From positions 1 through 64,000 of the forward strand of contig CAYLSB010000013.1 in assembly GCA_964386005.1 (NCBI GenBank): a stretch of 64,000 nucleotides of DNA, read 5' to 3'. The notes beneath the pieces are model-generated. The model was given only the letters and a program-made list of their open reading frames with translations. It was not told the DNA's origin and made no database searches. The DNA is from FEN-1350 sp964386005 (lineage in GTDB: Bacteria > Planctomycetota > Phycisphaerae > Sedimentisphaerales > Anaerohalosphaeraceae). Position 1 is the stretch's first letter. Every line of letters begins with the position of its first letter. Shown piece by piece: positions 61,571-64,000 of the stretch. Both the position numbers and the translations under genes were made by a program.

Positions 61571-61768
61571 ATGGAGACGCCACAGTTGGATAGAAATGTT
61601 ATTTCGGTGGGTTCGTTACTTGATGTTTCGGATGAAACGGCCTATTGGCAATCCAAAACTCCGATGGAGCGGCTGGAGGCACTGGAATTGATGAGGCAGA
61701 TTCATTATGGCTATGATCCGGCTACCGAACGACTTCAACGAGTAATCGAAATTGTTGAGCGGAAATGA
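61571..61768 (+). CDS. small protein, antitoxin-like orphan
   Basis: A 65-residue protein starting 11 nt after ugd, with AGGGA upstream. DRNVISVGSLLDVSDETAYWQSK is followed by TPMERLEALELMRQIHYGYDPATERLQRVIEIVER. I recall similar small proteins encoded next to nucleotidyltransferase-like genes in many genomes, sometimes as toxin-antitoxin pairs; that is memory, not evidence from this window. Here no partner follows: the next 130 nt hold only repeat remnants before the epimerase. It may be the surviving half of a lost module. Confidence 0.6.
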   Translation: METPQLDRNVISVGSLLDVSDETAYWQSKTPMERLEALELMRQIHYGYDPATERLQRVIEIVERK

Positions 61769-61794
61769 GATTGAGATTCCATAAATACAAGGGA

Positions 61795-61822
61795 CGGGAT
61801 TCCCGCATGTGCGAGAATGACA
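61795..61822. repeat. dispersed palindromic repeat (cgggattcccgc...gaatgaca type)
   Basis: cgggattcccgcatgtgcgagaatgaca has the form of the widespread bacterial intergenic palindrome that translates as CHSRxxGNP on the reverse strand. It lies in the short gap after the small orphan gene. Confidence 0.5.
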
Positions 61823-61824
61823 TA

Positions 61825-61849
61825 CAGGGCGGATACCGTTGGCCCCTAC
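61825..61849. repeat. isolated half of the 59-bp palindromic unit
   Basis: cagggcggataccgttggcccctac corresponds to the right arm of the REPIN-like units, closest to unit 5 (gggcggataccatccgcccctac), including the GTAG complement at its end. It is 6.4 kb from the main array and shows that the family is dispersed. Confidence 0.6.
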
Positions 61850-61899
61850 AGAGGAGTCCGGGTGGCAAGAATGTTTGACTTCATCGCGAGAGTTGTCCA

Positions 61900-62853
61900 A
61901 TGAAAGTGCTGGTTACGGGCGCTGCGGGATTTATCGGGTCGCACTTGTGTGAGCGGCTGATCGTGCAGGGAATACATGTCATCGGATTGGATAACTTTGA
62001 CTCCTTTTACGATCCCGAGATCAAGCGGCGGAATCTGTCGGACCTAATGGATTCTCCATTGTTCGATCTGGCGGAAGCCGACATTCGGGATGAACATGTG
62101 CTGCATCGTATCATGGCCGATCCAATCGATATCGTTGTGCACCTGGCGGCGAAAGCGGGTGTGCGGCCGTCGATCGAGGATCCGATGGGATATCAAGATG
62201 TAAATATTCGCGGGACGATGGAGGTCCTCGAATCAGCGCGGCGGTTTGGTGTCCGCAAGGTCGTCTTTGCATCAAGTTCCAGTGTCTATGGAAACAATTC
62301 CAAGGTTCCGTTTGCCGAGTCGGACAGCGTGGATAATCCCATCTCACCGTATGCGGCGACCAAGAAGGCCGGGGAGCTTTTGTGCTATACTTATAGCCAT
62401 TTATATGGTATGGATATTACTTGTCTTCGGTTTTTTACCGTGTACGGTCCGCGGCAACGGCCGGACCTGGCCATTCATAAATTCGCACGGTTGATTGAGC
62501 AGGGCAAACCTGTTCCGGTCTATGGCGACGGTTCCATGCGGCGTGATTTTACCTATATCGACGACATCATCGACGGGACAATCGCGGCAATGGAAAGATG
62601 TCAGGGGTATGAGATTTTCAACCTGGGTGAATCGCGGCCGGTTCGAGTGGATGAATTGATCCTGCGGCTGGAAAAGGCGTTAGGAAAGAAGGCGATCCTC
62701 GAACGGCTGCCGATGCAACCCGGCGATGTCGTACAGACTTTTGCGGATATCGATAAGGCGCGGCGTAAATTGGGATTTGAGGCAAAGACACCGCTGGAGT
62801 TTGGGTTGGCGAAGTTTGCCGAATGGATGCGAACAAACTGGCGGGAAGATTAG
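61900..62853 (+). CDS. NAD-dependent epimerase, UDP-glucuronate 4-epimerase-like
   Basis: A 317-residue extended short-chain dehydrogenase. NAD motif TGAAGFIGSHL near 6; HLAAKAGVRPSIEDP near 80; SSSSVYGNN near 123; catalytic YAATKKAGE near 148; FTVYGPRQRPDLAIHKF near 178, typical of UDP-glucuronate/UDP-galacturonate epimerases; YGDGSMRRDFTYIDDI near 207. Next to ugd this predicts UDP-glucuronate to UDP-galacturonate conversion. GalE-like specificity cannot be excluded. Confidence 0.88.
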   Translation: MKVLVTGAAGFIGSHLCERLIVQGIHVIGLDNFDSFYDPEIKRRNLSDLMDSPLFDLAEADIRDEHVLHRIMADPIDIVVHLAAKAGVRPSIEDPMGYQDVNIRGTMEVLESARRFGVRKVVFASSSSVYGNNSKVPFAESDSVDNPISPYAATKKAGELLCYTYSHLYGMDITCLRFFTVYGPRQRPDLAIHKFARLIEQGKPVPVYGDGSMRRDFTYIDDIIDGTIAAMERCQGYEIFNLGESRPVRVDELILRLEKALGKKAILERLPMQPGDVVQTFADIDKARRKLGFEAKTPLEFGLAKFAEWMRTNWRED

Positions 62854-62863
62854 GAACAACAAG

Positions 62864-63871
62864 ATGAAAAAGGCGCTGATTACAGGGATTACCGGCCAGG
62901 ATGGATCCTACCTGACGGAATTTTTGTTGGGTAAGGGTTATGATGTATTTGGGATCATTCGGAGGTCTTCAACCTTCAACACCGACCGGATCGATCACCT
63001 GTATAATGATCCTCATAACAAACCGCAATTGAAACTGATCTATGGCGACCTGACCGACGGCGGCAATCTCTCGACGATCCTCAACGACATCCAGCCCGAT
63101 GAGATCTACAACCTGGCGGCACAGAGCCATGTGAGGGTGAGTTTTGATCAGCCGGTCTATACGGCGAATGTGGACGGGCTGGGGACCCTGCGAATCCTGG
63201 AAGCGCTTCGGATGATGAAGAAACCTCCGCGGTTTTACCAAGCCTCGTCGAGCGAGATGTACGGCAAGGTGGTCGAGACGCCTCAGACGGAGGCGACGCC
63301 GTTTTATCCGCGAAGCCCATACGCGTGTGCGAAGGTCTATAGCTTCTGGCAGACAGTGAACTATCGCGAGGCCTACGGCCTGTTTGCGGTCAATGGAATT
63401 CTGTTCAACCATGAATCGCCTCGGCGAGGCGAGACCTTTGTGACCCGTAAGATCACCCGCGCAGCGACTCGGATCAAGCTGGGGCTTCAGGAGAAACTCT
63501 TTCTGGGCAATCTTGACGCCAAACGCGACTGGGGCTTCGCCGGGGATTACATCGAAGCGATGTGGATGATGCTTCAGCAGGAAAAGCCCGACGACTTCGT
63601 GGTCGCCACAGGCGAAACACATTCGGTGCGGGAGTTTCTCGACGAGACCTTCGGCAATCTGAATCTGGACTGGCACAAGTATGTCGAGATCGATCCGCGG
63701 TACTTACGGCCGACGGAGGTTGACCTCTTGTTGGGGGATGCGAGCAAAGCCATGAGGATTCTCGGTTGGAAACCGAAGGTGGGTTTTCGGGAACTGGCGA
63801 AGATGATGATCGACCACGATTTGCGAATCGCGCAAAACGAGAAGATCCTGAAGGAACATGCCAGGAATTGA
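62864..63871 (+). CDS. gmd: GDP-mannose 4,6-dehydratase
   Basis: A 335-residue enzyme converting GDP-D-mannose to the 4-keto-6-deoxy intermediate of GDP-L-fucose. Motifs: ITGITGQDGSYLTEFLLGKG at the start, RRSSTFNTDRIDHLY near 33, YGDLTDGGNL near 59, AAQSHVRVSFDQP near 83, SSSEMYGKV near 125, catalytic YACAKVYSFWQ near 150, NHESPRRGETFVTRKIT near 179. The ATG at 62864 is chosen because homology begins there; the frame is open upstream inside the previous gene. It is followed by the fucose synthase gene. Confidence 0.96.
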   Translation: MKKALITGITGQDGSYLTEFLLGKGYDVFGIIRRSSTFNTDRIDHLYNDPHNKPQLKLIYGDLTDGGNLSTILNDIQPDEIYNLAAQSHVRVSFDQPVYTANVDGLGTLRILEALRMMKKPPRFYQASSSEMYGKVVETPQTEATPFYPRSPYACAKVYSFWQTVNYREAYGLFAVNGILFNHESPRRGETFVTRKITRAATRIKLGLQEKLFLGNLDAKRDWGFAGDYIEAMWMMLQQEKPDDFVVATGETHSVREFLDETFGNLNLDWHKYVEIDPRYLRPTEVDLLLGDASKAMRILGWKPKVGFRELAKMMIDHDLRIAQNEKILKEHARN

Positions 63872-63877
63872 GCAACG

Positions 63878-64000
63878 ATGAGCCGGTTTTTTGAGCAGCG
63901 AAGAATTGTGGTGACAGGCGGAGCGGGATTTCTCGGGCGCTTTGTGCTGGAAGGATTGCGCCAGCGCGGGTGCAGGGATATTCTGGTTCCGACGATCGAG
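63878..64000 (+). CDS. fcl: GDP-L-fucose synthase-like epimerase/reductase, 5' part only
   Basis: The first 41 codons, cut by the window end. RRIVVTGGAGFLGRFVLEGL contains the NAD(P) GxxGxxG motif of an extended SDR, followed by QRGCRDILVPTIE, matching the position of the RSxxxDLRD-type segment after the first beta-alpha-beta unit of GDP-fucose synthases. It begins six nt after gmd, the usual gmd-fcl order. The identification relies on order as much as on this short sequence. Confidence 0.7.
   Translation, partial: MSRFFEQRRIVVTGGAGFLGRFVLEGLRQRGCRDILVPTIE

Noticed and set aside
1..64000. tRNA or rRNA genes
   Set aside because: No stretch with a TTCGA-type T loop in a cloverleaf context or rRNA-conserved blocks was seen by eye; a dedicated scan would be more sensitive.

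Overview
The window looks like a chromosomal segment of a planctomycete, most likely of the class Phycisphaerae (Sedimentisphaerales-like). This is an inference from gene content: short secreted proteins ending in a PEP-CTERM anchor (PEPMTLTLLGLGALVLRRRS type), tandem dockerin-like GDADG...NDLNVLI...W modules, a right-handed beta-helix protein with a C-terminal dockerin, an H-x-DG-type membrane/secreted protein, ThuA-like proteins and a type II secretion operon with a giant secretin. An orphan hydG suggests an anaerobe with [FeFe] hydrogenase. I see no rRNA, tRNA, CRISPR array or prophage.

Layout. 1-14.2 kb is a phosphate-starvation region. It holds a possible structured RNA, a PhoB-like regulator with an unusual output domain, then leftward porin-pstS-pstC-pstA-pstB-phoU with two candidate 7-4-7 Pho-box direct repeats, a large beta-helix/dockerin protein inserted on the other strand, and leftward phoB-phoR. 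14.5-22.9 kb carries a GH26-like glycosidase, an alpha-glucan phosphorylase, a flavin-dependent nitronate monooxygenase-like enzyme, an H-x-DG protein and a lipoprotein that joins an UshA-like domain to a tetraheme cytochrome. 23-40 kb is a complete type II secretion operon, gspC-D-E-F-G-H-I-J-K-L-M plus a PpiC isomerase. It is interrupted between gspE and gspF by a small cassette encoding an S23 / four-helix-bundle protein with AT-rich inverted ends. 40-46.5 kb has hydG and a four-gene ThuA / sugar isomerase / Gfo-Idh-MocA / ThuA cluster, plus a HEAT-like protein and a decayed beta-helix gene. 47-52 kb has nadK, a TPR-like protein, a DinG-type helicase and a lone type IV pilin-like gene. 52.3-57.2 kb is an accessory stretch of secreted PEP-CTERM and dockerin-like genes, a lipoprotein and a REP-associated tyrosine transposase (RAYT) embedded in an array of eight 59-bp GTAG-headed palindromic units. 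57.8-64 kb carries rodA, a two-domain 6-pyruvoyl-tetrahydropterin-synthase-like gene and a nucleotide-sugar locus (UDP-sugar dehydrogenase, epimerase, gmd, start of a GDP-fucose synthase) that probably feeds exopolysaccharide or glycan synthesis.

The most striking observation is the RAYT gene at 54503-55249. Two complete copies of its presumed own palindromic repeat lie inside its reading frame, between the HUH motif and the catalytic-tyrosine segment, and the frame stays open. Adjacent units are spaced 69 or 75 nt start to start, both multiples of three, so the array reads through as a peptide repeat. The second is the S23 cassette inside the gsp operon, whose right inverted repeat encodes the last residues of its own protein and abuts the gspF start codon.
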